From: Acidimicrobiales bacterium
GTDB taxonomy: Bacteria > Actinomycetota > Acidimicrobiia > Acidimicrobiales > SZUA-35
Assembly (NCBI GenBank): GCA_024638805.1
Contig: JAHEJO010000003.1
Span: forward strand, 1-58,367
Direction of reading: 5' to 3'
Length of the DNA: 58,367 bases
Below the pieces are notes generated by a model that saw only the letters and a list, made by a program, of their open reading frames with translations, did no database searches and was not told the origin of the DNA. The position numbers were made by a program, and so were the translations under genes. Of the stretch, positions 16,046-24,550 are shown in pieces (position 1 is the stretch's first letter; each line of letters begins with the position of its first letter).

Positions 16046-17290
16046 GTGAGCTTTCCATTCACCGGTGATCGAGCAGCCGAACTAGGCGCTGACCCGGCCC
16101 GTGCGTCCGCCGCGCGTGCCGCGGTCGAGACCGGCCTGCCCGACACCTCCGCCGAGGTGTGGCGATACAGCCCGGTCGCTGAACTCGACCTCGATGGTCT
16201 CCGACCGGTCACCGCAGCACCGGAACACCCGATTCCGGCCCCGGCACACTACGACGAGGAGGTGGCCGGGATCACGGTTGCCGCAACCGTCACCGTCGTC
16301 GACGGATTCGTGACCTCGATCGATGTCGCAGATGGCTGGCGTGCCAAGGGGCTGAACATCTCTGCCGAACCGGTTTCGGTTCCCGCACTCGAGGAGCCCC
16401 CGAACTTCTTCGATCACCTCTACACCGCCTTCGCTCCCGATGGGGTGTGCATCGAGATCAGCCCCGACCTGGTGGTCACGGATCCCATTCTGATCCGGAG
16501 TCACCTGACGGCCGACGCTGCCGGTTTCATCGGTCTCCAGGTGCGCCTCGGGTCCGATTCCGAGGCTACCGTCTTCGAATACCAGACCTCTGAGGGGGGC
16601 GGCCTCGCCGTCCCGATGACCGTGTTCGACCTCGGAGCCGGGGCCCACCTCCGCCACACCTACTTGCAGGACCTTCAGCACACCTCCTGGCAGGTCGGGC
16701 GAATGATCAGCAACGTCGCAGAGCACGCCACCCTGTCCAGTGGGCTGCTCGCCTTCGGCGGTCGCTACGGTCGGCTCAGAACCGACACCTCCCTCAATGG
16801 GCGCGGAGCCAAAGGCGAGTTGATCGGCGCCTACTTCTGCGACGGGAACCAGATCCTCGACTACCGGACGTTTCAACAGCACGCCGCCCCCGACACGATC
16901 AGCGACCTTCTCTTCAAAGGTACGGTCGACGACGAAGCGGGTTCGGTGTACACCGGAATGATCCACATCCATCCCGAAGGTGCCGGATCCAACGCCTTCC
17001 AGACCAACCGCAACGTCAAGCTCGGAGAGGATGCGTGGGCCTGGAGCGTTCCGAATCTCGAGATCGAGAACAACGATGTGCGGTGCAGCCACGCCAGCAC
17101 GGTCAGCCCGGTTGATCCGGACCAGCGGTTCTATCTCCATTCGCGGGGAGTTCCGCCGACGATCGCCGACCGGCTGATAGTCGCAGGATTCTTCGAAGAA
17201 GCCCTTCGGCGCATGCCCGTTGTGCCGGCGGCGAGGATTGCGCGTGCGTTGATCTCCGACAAACTCGACCATCGACTGGCCAGCCGATGA
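16046..17290 (+). CDS. sufD: Fe-S cluster assembly protein SufD
   Basis: SufD pairs with SufB and SufC in the Fe-S scaffold and is thought to help iron entry. The 414 residues include LRHTYLQDLQHTSWQVGRM, LNGRGAKGELIGAYF and the C-terminal core HIHPEGAGSNAFQTNRN...CSHASTVSPVD, which contains the SufD His and Cys residues. GTG 16046 was chosen because it starts the conserved VSFPFTGDRAAEL and no ribosome-binding site supports the longer frame. It overlaps the ferredoxin gene by 4 bases (ATGA), so sufD, ferredoxin and sufC form one translationally coupled operon. Confidence 0.93.
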   Translation: MSFPFTGDRAAELGADPARASAARAAVETGLPDTSAEVWRYSPVAELDLDGLRPVTAAPEHPIPAPAHYDEEVAGITVAATVTVVDGFVTSIDVADGWRAKGLNISAEPVSVPALEEPPNFFDHLYTAFAPDGVCIEISPDLVVTDPILIRSHLTADAAGFIGLQVRLGSDSEATVFEYQTSEGGGLAVPMTVFDLGAGAHLRHTYLQDLQHTSWQVGRMISNVAEHATLSSGLLAFGGRYGRLRTDTSLNGRGAKGELIGAYFCDGNQILDYRTFQQHAAPDTISDLLFKGTVDDEAGSVYTGMIHIHPEGAGSNAFQTNRNVKLGEDAWAWSVPNLEIENNDVRCSHASTVSPVDPDQRFYLHSRGVPPTIADRLIVAGFFEEALRRMPVVPAARIARALISDKLDHRLASR

Positions 17291-17619
17291 CAACGACGAC
17301 CCTGCGACTCATGCCCTTCGATGAACTGGGCGTCGATTCGGCGGTGAAGGTCGAAATCGAAGGCCACCGGCTGGCGGTCATCCGGATCGGCGATGATCTG
17401 TACGTGATCGGCGACGAATGCAGCCACGCCGACTTCTCCCTCGCCGAGGGAGAAGTCGATGCCGACGAGCACACCATCGAGTGCTGGAAACACGGATCGA
17501 CGTTCAGCGTGCTCGATGGGGCCCCTACATGCCTCCCGGCAACGAAACCTGTTCCGACCTACGACGCCCAAGTTGTCGACGGTGTGGTCACCGTGACAGT
17601 CGAGCAGGGGACATCATGA
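17287..17619 (+). CDS. Rieske-type [2Fe-2S] ferredoxin of the SUF cluster
   Basis: A 110-residue soluble Rieske protein. The cluster ligands are visible as C45-S-H47 in GDECSHADFSL and C66-W-K-H69 in ECWKHGSTFS. Such proteins resemble the ferredoxin subunits of aromatic-ring dioxygenases, but a copy between sufD and sufC recurs in many actinobacterial SUF operons and probably donates electrons during cluster assembly. It overlaps sufD by 4 bases at its start and sufC by 4 bases at its end (both ATGA). Confidence 0.95.
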   Translation: MTTTTLRLMPFDELGVDSAVKVEIEGHRLAVIRIGDDLYVIGDECSHADFSLAEGEVDADEHTIECWKHGSTFSVLDGAPTCLPATKPVPTYDAQVVDGVVTVTVEQGTS

Positions 17620-18404
17620 GCGAACTCGTCATCGACCAGCTTGCCGTACGAGTCGGTGGCAAGACAATCCTGTCGGGGGTCTCGCTGACGGTCCGCTCCG
17701 GAGAGGTACATGCTGTGATGGGGCCGAACGGAGCGGGCAAGAGCACGCTGTCCAACGCCGTCATGGGCCGAGCTGGTTATGACGTCGCAAGCGGCTCGAT
17801 GCGACTCGACGGCCGAGAACTCCTGGCGCTGGAGACATGGGAACGCGCCCAAGCCGGTCTCTTCTACGCAATGCAAGCGCCCACAGAAGTGCCCGGCGTC
17901 AGCCTCGAGGACATGTTGGCAGCCGCGATCGGTGCGTCCGGGGGAGCGGCCGGCGACCTCGGCGAGCGTCTGCAGACCGAAGCGGCGGCCGTCGGTTTCG
18001 ATCTAGCCCTGCTCGACCGATCCTTGAACGTCGACCTCAGCGGCGGCGAGAAGAAGCGCTCCGAGACCATACAGATGAGCGTCCTCCATCCTCGGATCGC
18101 CCTGATCGATGAACTCGACTCCGGCCTCGACGTCGATGGTCTCAGGACCGTTGCCCGGCGCATCGAACAGCTGACCGAAAGCGGGATGGGCGTCCTCGTC
18201 ATCACCCACTTCCCACGATTGCTGCACGAACTCAAAGCCGACCAGGTCCATGTTCTGGCCCAGGGACGGATCGTGGCCTCGGGCGGTCCCGAACTGGCGC
18301 TCGAACTCGAGCGCACCGGTTACGGCGACTACCTGGAGGATGAGCCCCCCGTGTCCCCGGCCGCTTCACGACCCCAGATCGACGATCCGTTCTTCATGGG
18401 CTGA
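17616..18404 (+). CDS. sufC: Fe-S cluster assembly ATPase SufC
   Basis: SufC is the ABC-type ATPase of the SufBCD scaffold. Walker A is GPNGAGKST at residues 36-44, the ABC signature LSGGEKKRSE is at about 143-152, and Walker B is IALIDELDSGLDVDG, whose ELDSGLD sequence is typical for SufC. The 262 residues include a short Pro-rich tail ending DDPFFMG. It ends the operon; sufS, sufU and sufT do not follow. The last 39 bases overlap the convergent TetR gene. Confidence 0.97.
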   Translation: MSELVIDQLAVRVGGKTILSGVSLTVRSGEVHAVMGPNGAGKSTLSNAVMGRAGYDVASGSMRLDGRELLALETWERAQAGLFYAMQAPTEVPGVSLEDMLAAAIGASGGAAGDLGERLQTEAAAVGFDLALLDRSLNVDLSGGEKKRSETIQMSVLHPRIALIDELDSGLDVDGLRTVARRIEQLTESGMGVLVITHFPRLLHELKADQVHVLAQGRIVASGGPELALELERTGYGDYLEDEPPVSPAASRPQIDDPFFMG

Positions 18405-18992
18405 GCGTCCCACCGGGGGCGACGCCAGAAGGAGCTCCAGCACCGTCGTCGTCCTGTGACGGATGGCCTCGGTCACCATGTCATTGTCGAATACCCCGGC
18501 CCGACGGGCCGCCGCGCTCGGGAAGTCGACCAGAGCCAGAACCACATCCAGCGGGTTGATCCGCCGAACCTCTGCAACGTGGTTGATCATGTCGGCCAAC
18601 CGCTGGTTCTCCGTTGCGATGTCGACCCGTATCTCGGTCGGCCAGTCGTTGTCGATCAGATCCTCGGTACGGAAACGTAGGAGCAGGGCCGCACCCACCG
18701 GATCATGTTCGATCCAGCCGAACACCGAGTTCACCACCCGGCCCGCCAGATCCGGATCGGTCGGTCGATCGAGCGTTCGTTCGATGCTGTCGTGGAAGCT
18801 GCGCACCGTGCGGACCCACAGCGAGCCCAGGAGGTGCTGTCGAGTCGGAAAACGATGGTAGATCGATCCACTCGGCGCCCCCAGCCGAGCAGCGACACCA
18901 CTGACCGATGCACCGCCCAGGCCGGCGTTGGTCACCTCCTCGGCCATCGCGGTCAGGATCATTTCGTCGTCGTATTTCGGAGAACGAGCCAC
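18366..18992 (-). CDS. TetR family transcriptional regulator
   Basis: A 208-residue repressor. The N-terminal helix-turn-helix is GASVSGVAARLGAPSGSIYHRF at about residues 27-48, followed by PTRQHLLGSLWVRTV at the recognition-helix end. The ligand-binding domain has no match I can name. It is transcribed leftward and convergent with sufC, overlapping its last 39 bases, so it belongs to a separate unit. No gene lies directly divergent from it, and its target is unknown. Confidence 0.92.
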   Translation of the reverse strand: MARSPKYDDEMILTAMAEEVTNAGLGGASVSGVAARLGAPSGSIYHRFPTRQHLLGSLWVRTVRSFHDSIERTLDRPTDPDLAGRVVNSVFGWIEHDPVGAALLLRFRTEDLIDNDWPTEIRVDIATENQRLADMINHVAEVRRINPLDVVLALVDFPSAAARRAGVFDNDMVTEAIRHRTTTVLELLLASPPVGRSAHEERIVDLGS

Positions 18993-19201
18993 GGTCCAAC
19001 GAGACTAATCGCTGGCACCGGGGCCACTGAGGACGTCCTGATCGTGATCGGTCACATCTCGAAGCCGAAAGAATGCGAACCGGGCTCTCAACATCGGTCG
19101 CGAACCTCCGATGGATAGACACGCCAATCGCCTTCGAGGGCGTGCGGGCGGAGTACAGAGAACAACGCCGGTTTTTCTCCCCTTGCCGGTTCATGTTCTC
19201 C

Positions 19202-19229
19202 TCGGCCGGACCCTACGGGGTCCGGCCGA
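19202..19229. terminator. perfect 12-bp hairpin downstream of rsgA
   Basis: TCGGCCGGACCC and GGGTCCGGCCGA pair completely around a TACG loop. It lies 67 bases past the rsgA stop and upstream of the TetR gene start, so it most likely ends rsgA transcription. No T tract follows on the rsgA strand. Confidence 0.5.
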
Positions 19230-19241
19230 AACTGTTGTACG

Positions 19242-19285
19242 GTCCTCACTCCTCGGCTGCGCCTTGTCGTTCGGCTCGCTGTTGC
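19242..19285. repeat. diverged copy of the intergenic repeat
   Basis: Shares the start TCCTCACTCCTCGG and the core TCGTTCGGCTCGCT with the 59-bp element at 1021-1079, but the internal GGTGCGTTCGCACC hairpin is replaced by CTGCGCCT and the end is lost. It lies directly behind the 19202-19229 hairpin. Confidence 0.65.
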
Positions 19286-19295
19286 CAGATGTCGG

Positions 19296-20327
19296 TCACC
19301 GATGCCGCGGGTCTCGCCGATACGCCTTGCGAATCGCCTTCCATCGATCTCGTTCTTGCCGCGCGGCAACCGGGTCGGTCCGTCTCGCCTCGTAGGCCAG
19401 CTCACGTTCGAGCTTCACGAAGCTGGCGAATCGGTCCGGGTCCAGCGTGCCGTCCTCGACCGCCGCCCGCACCCCACACTCCGGCTCTTCGTCGTGCGCA
19501 CAATCGCGGAACCGACACCGCGCCGCCAGCGCCATCACGTCGGGGAACGTAGCCTCCAGTCCAAGCAGGTCTCCCGTCGGGAGCCCGAGACTTCGGAGCC
19601 CCGGTGTATCGATGATGACACCACCCGACGGGATCACGACGAGCTCCCGACTGGTGGTCGTGTGACGACCGCGCTTGTCCGCATCACGGACCGTTCCGGT
19701 CTCGAGCCTCGGCGCGCCGACCAGCGTGTTGATCAAGGTCGACTTGCCAGCGCCCGAGGGCCCGATCATCACTGCGGTCCGGTCGGGTGCGAGCCGAGCT
19801 CGGATCTCGAGGATCCCGATGCCGCCAACAACCGATGTGGTGATCACGTCGACGCCGACCATTCGGCGCTTGAGCACACCCGCCAGGTCTTCTCGGTCGA
19901 GGTCGGACTTCGTCACGACGACGAGCGGGCGCGCCCCGCTCTCCCACGCCAGAACGGTCTCCCGTTCCACGCGGGCGAAGCTCGGCCGGTCCGCCGGACA
20001 CGTAATCATCACAACATCGATGTCGGCAACAAGTACCTGCACTCGGTCGCCGTGCGGGTCGAGCCGGGTCAGGGCGGACCACCGTGGCGCGATCGATACG
20101 ATCCGCGCCGGGTCGCAATCCATGGCGACCGCTACCCAGTCCCCGGCGACCGGCTGTGGGTCACCGACAGCGAACTGCTCACCGAATGGCGTCACGATCC
20201 GGCAGGCAGAACGTTCGGGCCTCACCACGCGACCAGGCACCAGGCCGGCGGCCAACGCGTCCGCCAGAAGGGCGCGGACCCGCGAGTTCCAGCCGTAGGG
20301 CGCCAGGATCTCCGGATCGTTGGGCAT
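19296..20327 (-). CDS. rsgA: ribosome small-subunit-dependent GTPase RsgA
   Basis: RsgA (YjeQ) is a circularly permuted GTPase that helps late assembly of the 30S ribosomal subunit. An N-terminal OB-fold region contains AVGDPQPVAGDWVAV. The G motifs then come in permuted order: G4 TKSD at 139-142, G1 GPSGAGKST at 189-197, G3 DTPG at 240-243. A zinc knuckle follows with Cys271, Cys276, His278 and Cys284 (CRFRDCAHDEEPEC). The 343 residues match the family. It is transcribed leftward with a repeat copy just upstream of its start and a strong hairpin after its stop. Confidence 0.96.
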   Translation of the reverse strand: MPNDPEILAPYGWNSRVRALLADALAAGLVPGRVVRPERSACRIVTPFGEQFAVGDPQPVAGDWVAVAMDCDPARIVSIAPRWSALTRLDPHGDRVQVLVADIDVVMITCPADRPSFARVERETVLAWESGARPLVVVTKSDLDREDLAGVLKRRMVGVDVITTSVVGGIGILEIRARLAPDRTAVMIGPSGAGKSTLINTLVGAPRLETGTVRDADKRGRHTTTSRELVVIPSGGVIIDTPGLRSLGLPTGDLLGLEATFPDVMALAARCRFRDCAHDEEPECGVRAAVEDGTLDPDRFASFVKLERELAYEARRTDPVAARQERDRWKAIRKAYRRDPRHR

Positions 20328-20336
20328 CGTTACATT

Positions 20337-20393
20337 GTCCTCGCTTCTACGGTGCGGGCGATCCTTCGTCGTTCGGCTCGCTGTCGCTCGAAC
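20337..20393. repeat. diverged copy of the intergenic repeat
   Basis: The start GTCCTC and the long core TCGTCGTTCGGCTCGCTGTC with GCTCGAAC match the 59-bp element; the middle differs. CTTCG before and CGAAG after the core extend the hairpin to about 20364-20398. It sits between the livF stop and the rsgA start. Confidence 0.7.
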
Positions 20394-20472
20394 GAAGCTG
20401 AGGGCGCAGGGTGCTGCCCGCCAGCGGCGGTCCAGCCTGACGGATGCGTCGCACCGTCGTCGTGCGTTTCGC

Positions 20473-21210
20473 TCAGTGAGCCTTCGTCAGGGTTCCGAGA
20501 TACAGCTCGATCACCTTTGGATCGGTGAGCAGGTTGCGCCCGGTGTCGGTGTAGGCGTTGGTCCCCTGGTCGAGTACGTAGCCGCGATCACAGATCTGGA
20601 GACAACGGCTGGCGTTTTGTTCGACCATCACGACGCTCACACCGGTGGTGTTGATCTGCTTCGTTCTGACGAATACCTGGTCCTGCAGCACGGGGGAGAG
20701 GCCCGCCGACGGTTCGTCCAGAAGAATCACCTGTGGATCCATCATGAGCGCTCGGCCCATGGCCAGCATCTGTCGCTCGCCGCCCGAGAGAGCTCCGGCC
20801 CGTTGCTCTCGCCGCTCCGCGAGCCGCGGAAACATCTCGGCGATGACCTCGAACCTCTCAGCGAAGCTCTGAGGGCGCAGATACGAGCCCATCTCCAGGT
20901 TCTCGTTGACCGTGAGCGACGGGAAGACGTTGTTGTTCTGCGGGACGTAGCCGATGCCGCGTTCGACGAGGGAATGCGCCTTGAGGTTCGTGATGTCCTC
21001 GCCGTCGTACCAGACCTTGCCCTCACGGATGTTCAACAGGCCAAACAGGCTCTTCAGCAACGTTGATTTGCCCGCACCGTTGGGACCGATGATGCCCACC
21101 AGCTCCCCGGGCTTGAGTTCGAGAGAACAGTCGTTGAGGATGTCGACGCCGGGGATGTAGCCGCCCGTCACGTTGTCGACGTAGATCAGGAGATCGGTGC
21201 GATCGCTCAT
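20473..21210 (-). CDS. livF: branched-chain amino-acid ABC transporter ATPase LivF
   Basis: The second ATPase of a LivFGHM-type importer, acting on the inner face of the membrane. Walker A is GPNGAGKST at 42-50, the Q-loop VPQNNNVFPSLTV, the ABC signature LSGGERQM and Walker B VILLDEPSAGLSP follow. The end, TGRNLLTDPKVIELYLG, is typical for LivF. The 245 residues match. ATG 21210 overlaps the livG stop by 4 bases (ATGA). A longer open frame upstream is livM and livG read out of frame. Last gene of the operon. Confidence 0.95.
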   Translation of the reverse strand: MSDRTDLLIYVDNVTGGYIPGVDILNDCSLELKPGELVGIIGPNGAGKSTLLKSLFGLLNIREGKVWYDGEDITNLKAHSLVERGIGYVPQNNNVFPSLTVNENLEMGSYLRPQSFAERFEVIAEMFPRLAERREQRAGALSGGERQMLAMGRALMMDPQVILLDEPSAGLSPVLQDQVFVRTKQINTTGVSVVMVEQNASRCLQICDRGYVLDQGTNAYTDTGRNLLTDPKVIELYLGTLTKAH

Positions 21211-22136
21211 GTGTCTGTCCCCTCGGCGCTGTCGGCGCCAGCGGCCGCCTCGGCGGCCATCTTGGCGGTCGTTTCGTCGTCGAAGGTGAGAGCGCTGTCG
21301 TGGTGGGTGCCGAGGTAGGCGTCCACGACCGCCTGGTTCTCGCCGATCGCAGAATGAGGTCCCTCGGCGATGATCATGCCTTCGGCCATGACGACGACCC
21401 AGTCGCTGATGTCCCGGACCACGTCCATGTCGTGTTCGACGAAAATCACCGTCCGACCCTCGTCCCGCAGGGACTTGACGTGTCCGAGGAGCGACTGGGT
21501 CAGCGCCGGATTCACGCCCGCCATCGGCTCGTCGAGCATGATCAGTTTCGGGTCGGTCATGAGCGCGCGAGCCATCTCGAGAAGCTTGCGTTGGCCGCCC
21601 GAGAGCGTCCCGGCGAACTCGTCGCTCATGTGACTCAACTTGAAACGATCGAGCAGCGCGATGGCCCGCTCCTCGATCTCGTCTTCCTGCTGCCGCCACA
21701 GCGGATGAACCAAAGCCCTGAAGAAGTTCTCTCCGCTCTGGTTGGGGGCTCCCAGCTTCATGTTGTCCATCACGGTGATCTTCGACAGGGCCTTGGTCAG
21801 CTGGAAGGTCCTGACCATCCCCTGTCGGGCGACCTTGTGAGGCGGCAACGTCCCCATTTCCCTGCCCTCGAAGGTCCAGGTCCCGTCGTCGGGAAGGTCG
21901 AATCCGGTGATCAGGTTGAAGAACGTCGTCTTGCCGGCACCATTCGGCCCGATGAGTGCGGTGATCAGACCCCGCTGAACCTCCAGGTGCTCGACCTCCA
22001 CCGCGATGAGGCCACCGAACCTGCGAGTGATCCCCGTGGCGGTCAGCACCGGATCCGGTTTGGCCGCACCGGGCTGCTGGGCCACGGAGTCGAGGACCGA
22101 CGGGTCGACTGCTTTGAGTTCGCTGAATCGTGACAT
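21207..22136 (-). CDS. livG: branched-chain amino-acid ABC transporter ATPase LivG
   Basis: The first ATPase of the importer. Walker A is GPNGAGKTT at 63-71, signature LSGGQRKLLEMARAL, Walker B IMLDEPMAGVNP. The LivG-type VRTFQLTKALSKITVMDN is present. At 309 residues it is longer than the usual 250-260: about 30 extra residues precede the ATPase domain and an acidic Ala-rich tail of about 35 residues follows (AAEAAAGADSAEGTDT). It starts 3 bases after the livM stop and overlaps livF by 4 bases. Confidence 0.95.
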   Translation of the reverse strand: MSRFSELKAVDPSVLDSVAQQPGAAKPDPVLTATGITRRFGGLIAVEVEHLEVQRGLITALIGPNGAGKTTFFNLITGFDLPDDGTWTFEGREMGTLPPHKVARQGMVRTFQLTKALSKITVMDNMKLGAPNQSGENFFRALVHPLWRQQEDEIEERAIALLDRFKLSHMSDEFAGTLSGGQRKLLEMARALMTDPKLIMLDEPMAGVNPALTQSLLGHVKSLRDEGRTVIFVEHDMDVVRDISDWVVVMAEGMIIAEGPHSAIGENQAVVDAYLGTHHDSALTFDDETTAKMAAEAAAGADSAEGTDT

Positions 22137-22139
22137 CGT

Positions 22140-23141
22140 CTAGTTGGCGTCGAGCGCCAGCTCCCTCTTGTCGCCGAAGATTCCCTGCGGTCGGTAGATC
22201 ATCAAGACCATGAGGCCGAGACCCAGCAGGATGAATCGCATCTGGCCGACCTGCACACCATCGATTATCGACTTGGGCACATAGTCCGCCGCTACCGCCT
22301 GGCGCAGGGCCGAATCGGTGAAAGCGAGCAGCCCGGAGAAGATGACCGAACCGATGACTGGACCCCACAGCTTTCCGGTCCCGCCCAGGATCATCGCCAC
22401 CCAGATGAAGAAGGTCTTGGGTGTGCCGAAGTCCTGGGGCGTCGGTTGGACCGAACCCTGGGCCAGGACGAAGAAGATGCCGCCCAGAGCACCGAACAAT
22501 CCGCCCAGCACCAGGCTCTGCATCTTGACGCTGTAGGCGTTCTTGCCGAGTGCCCGGGCGGCGTCCTCGTCCTCCCGTACGGCCTTGAGAACTCGGCCCC
22601 ACGGCGAATGGATCAGGAGGTAGGTGAAACCGACCCCGAGCAGGACGGTGATCCATCCGAGGAACAACACCCATGACTGGCGACTGGAGAACGAGATGAA
22701 TCCGAGATCGATGCCTCCGTCGAGGAAGCCTGGGCGGGCATCCTGAAAGCCTGCGGTGAAACCGTTGATTCCGTTGGAGCCGCCGGTGAACCCCCGCAAC
22801 GACGTGGCCCTCACGACGATCCGCAGGATCTCGGCCGCGGCGATCGTGACGATGGCCAGATAGTCAGCCCGCAGTCGCAGCGTCGGTATGCCCAGGAGTA
22901 GGGCGAAGATCCCAGATGCGATCAACCCGACGACGATGCCGATGAGCCAGTGGAGATCGTATTCGACGATCGAGATGGCAAGCCCGTAGGCGCCACAGAT
23001 CATGAACCCCGCCTGGCCGAAGTTCAACAGTCCGGTGTAGCCGAAGTGGATGTTCAGTCCGATGGCCGCCAGAGCGAAGTACATCGCCTGGGTGCCCAGT
23101 GCCGACTCGATTGCGAAGCTGAAGATCTGTCCCCAGTCCAT
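22140..23141 (-). CDS. livM: branched-chain amino-acid ABC transporter permease LivM
   Basis: One of the two permease subunits, with about nine hydrophobic segments. Family marks are ALAAIGLNIHFGYTGLLNFG near the N-terminus, IPTLRLRADYLAIVTIA, and the ATPase-contact loop WGRVLKAVREDEDAARALGK. The 333 residues match. Between the segments a loop (LRGFTGGSNGINGFTAGFQ) faces outside. It lies 3 bases after livH. Substrate is inferred from the family only; amides, urea or short acyl compounds are known alternatives for such systems. Confidence 0.95.
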   Translation of the reverse strand: MDWGQIFSFAIESALGTQAMYFALAAIGLNIHFGYTGLLNFGQAGFMICGAYGLAISIVEYDLHWLIGIVVGLIASGIFALLLGIPTLRLRADYLAIVTIAAAEILRIVVRATSLRGFTGGSNGINGFTAGFQDARPGFLDGGIDLGFISFSSRQSWVLFLGWITVLLGVGFTYLLIHSPWGRVLKAVREDEDAARALGKNAYSVKMQSLVLGGLFGALGGIFFVLAQGSVQPTPQDFGTPKTFFIWVAMILGGTGKLWGPVIGSVIFSGLLAFTDSALRQAVAADYVPKSIIDGVQVGQMRFILLGLGLMVLMIYRPQGIFGDKRELALDAN

Positions 23142-23144
23142 GGC

Positions 23145-24461
23145 CTATCCGATCCGATCTCTGCGGCCGAGGATGCCCTGTGGTCTCACGAGGAGGATCA
23201 CCACGAGCACCAGTAGAGCCCCGATGTTCTTCAGTTCGGTCGGGAGACCCGTCCCACCGATCTGGATCGTCGACACGTTGACGAGAAGGCCGACGATGAT
23301 GCTGCCGAGCAGAGGCCCGAAGGCGGTACCGAGCCCGCCGAGGGTCACCGCCGCGAACATCAGCAGCAGCAGCTCGAAACCCATGTCCCACACCGCCCCC
23401 TGGTCGAGACCGAACAGTACCCCACCGAGGCCGGCCAGCCCGGCGCCGCCGATCCAGACGGTCTGGATGACTTTCTGCACATCGATCCCGGACGACTCGG
23501 CCAGGTCACGGTTGTCCGCCACGGCTCGCATCGCTTTGCCCGTGCGGGTCTTCATCACCGCCAAAGCGACGAGGACCAGCGACAGGAGGGCGATTCCCAT
23601 GACGAACAGATCCCGGGGAACGAACAGGAGCGGACCCCACTCGATGGCCTTCTGCGGGGTGAACTGGTTGTAGAAGAACTGATTCCCGCCCGCGAAATAC
23701 AGCATGACGTACCGCAGCAGGATGCTCAGGCCGATACTGATCACGAGCATGGCGATGAGACCAGTGCTTCTGTTGCGCAGAGGGCGCCACACCACTCGTT
23801 CGTTCATCAGTCCGAATATGCCGGTCAAGAAGACGGCGATGGCAGCGGCCGGGATGACATTCATCCAGCCGTTGAACCAGAGCGTCATCAACGCCCCGAA
23901 CGTCACCAGCTCGCCGTGGGCGAAGTTGACCAGGCCCGTCGTGCCGAAGATCAGGCTCAGGCCGATCGAACACATGGCGATGATCAGCCCGAACTTGAGA
24001 CCGTCGAAGGACAACCGAATCAGGTTGGTGAAGAACGCCGATCCGCCGCCACCGCCTCCTTCGCCCTGCTCGAGCGCGAAGATCGCACCGCGCGATTCGC
24101 CAGCCCTCAGTTCGATCTCGCGGCTGTTGTCGCCTTCGTTGCGGAGCCGAACACCCTCGGGGAGCGTCGACTCATCGATCTGGGCCGAGTAGGTTCCCGG
24201 GCCGGGAGCGATCAGCGCAACCGACCCGTCCTCGCCGAGCTCTCCGGACGCAACCACCTCACCGTTCTCGTCGACCAGCGACACCGCAGTGCCCGTAGCC
24301 GGGACGCGTTCTCCGGTCTCTTCGTCGACGTAATTGGCTCGTATCACCACCTCCTCGCCGCCCTGGCCGCTGGCCACCGAGCTGAACCCGAAAATGATGG
24401 CGAGCATGACTGCGCCCGAGCCGATGACCCGGAGCACGGAGGTGGGTGAGAGTGGCGACAC
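23145..24461 (-). CDS. livH: LivH-type permease with an N-terminal extracytoplasmic domain
   Basis: From about residue 145 this is LivH: SIGLSLIFGTTGLVNFAHGE, AVADNRDLAESSGIDVQKV (ATPase-contact loop) and GSIIVGLLVNVSTIQ. Ahead of it lies an extra part: a signal-peptide-like stretch (VIGSGAVMLAIIFGFSSVAS) and about 95 residues of beta-rich, acidic sequence (NYVDEETGERVPATGTAVSLV, GPGTYSAQIDESTLPEGV), resembling a carboxypeptidase-regulatory-like or prealbumin fold, joined by a Gly-rich linker. The domain should face outside and may bind substrate or a binding protein; no binding-protein gene lies in the operon. GTG 24461 gives a normal signal peptide; the longer frame to 24578 would overlap selO antisense. 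Confidence 0.88.
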   Translation of the reverse strand: MSPLSPTSVLRVIGSGAVMLAIIFGFSSVASGQGGEEVVIRANYVDEETGERVPATGTAVSLVDENGEVVASGELGEDGSVALIAPGPGTYSAQIDESTLPEGVRLRNEGDNSREIELRAGESRGAIFALEQGEGGGGGGSAFFTNLIRLSFDGLKFGLIIAMCSIGLSLIFGTTGLVNFAHGELVTFGALMTLWFNGWMNVIPAAAIAVFLTGIFGLMNERVVWRPLRNRSTGLIAMLVISIGLSILLRYVMLYFAGGNQFFYNQFTPQKAIEWGPLLFVPRDLFVMGIALLSLVLVALAVMKTRTGKAMRAVADNRDLAESSGIDVQKVIQTVWIGGAGLAGLGGVLFGLDQGAVWDMGFELLLLMFAAVTLGGLGTAFGPLLGSIIVGLLVNVSTIQIGGTGLPTELKNIGALLVLVVILLVRPQGILGRRDRIG

Positions 24462-24470
24462 AGCGACCGG

Positions 24471-24476
24471 AGTATA
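24471..24476 (-). promoter_or_regulatory. possible -10 box of the liv operon
   Basis: On the coding strand TATACT lies nine bases before GTG 24461, so the transcript would be leaderless or nearly so, which is common in actinobacteria. No clear -35 box is seen at 16-18 bases. An inverted repeat CGTGA-N6-TCACG just upstream could be an operator. Confidence 0.3.
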
Positions 24477-24550
24477 CGTCGTGAAATTCGTCACGGCCTG
24501 CAAATGGCTGTTCCTCCGCCAACGCCGGGGACAATTCATAGGCTTGCAAC

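Noticed and set aside
16082..17293. Minus-strand open frame of 403 codons opposite sufD
   Set aside because: sufD is well supported on the plus strand; the opposite frame is a GC-rich shadow.
20473..22674. 733-codon open frame covering livF and upstream genes
   Set aside because: Only the last 245 codons are LivF; the rest is livM and livG read out of frame.
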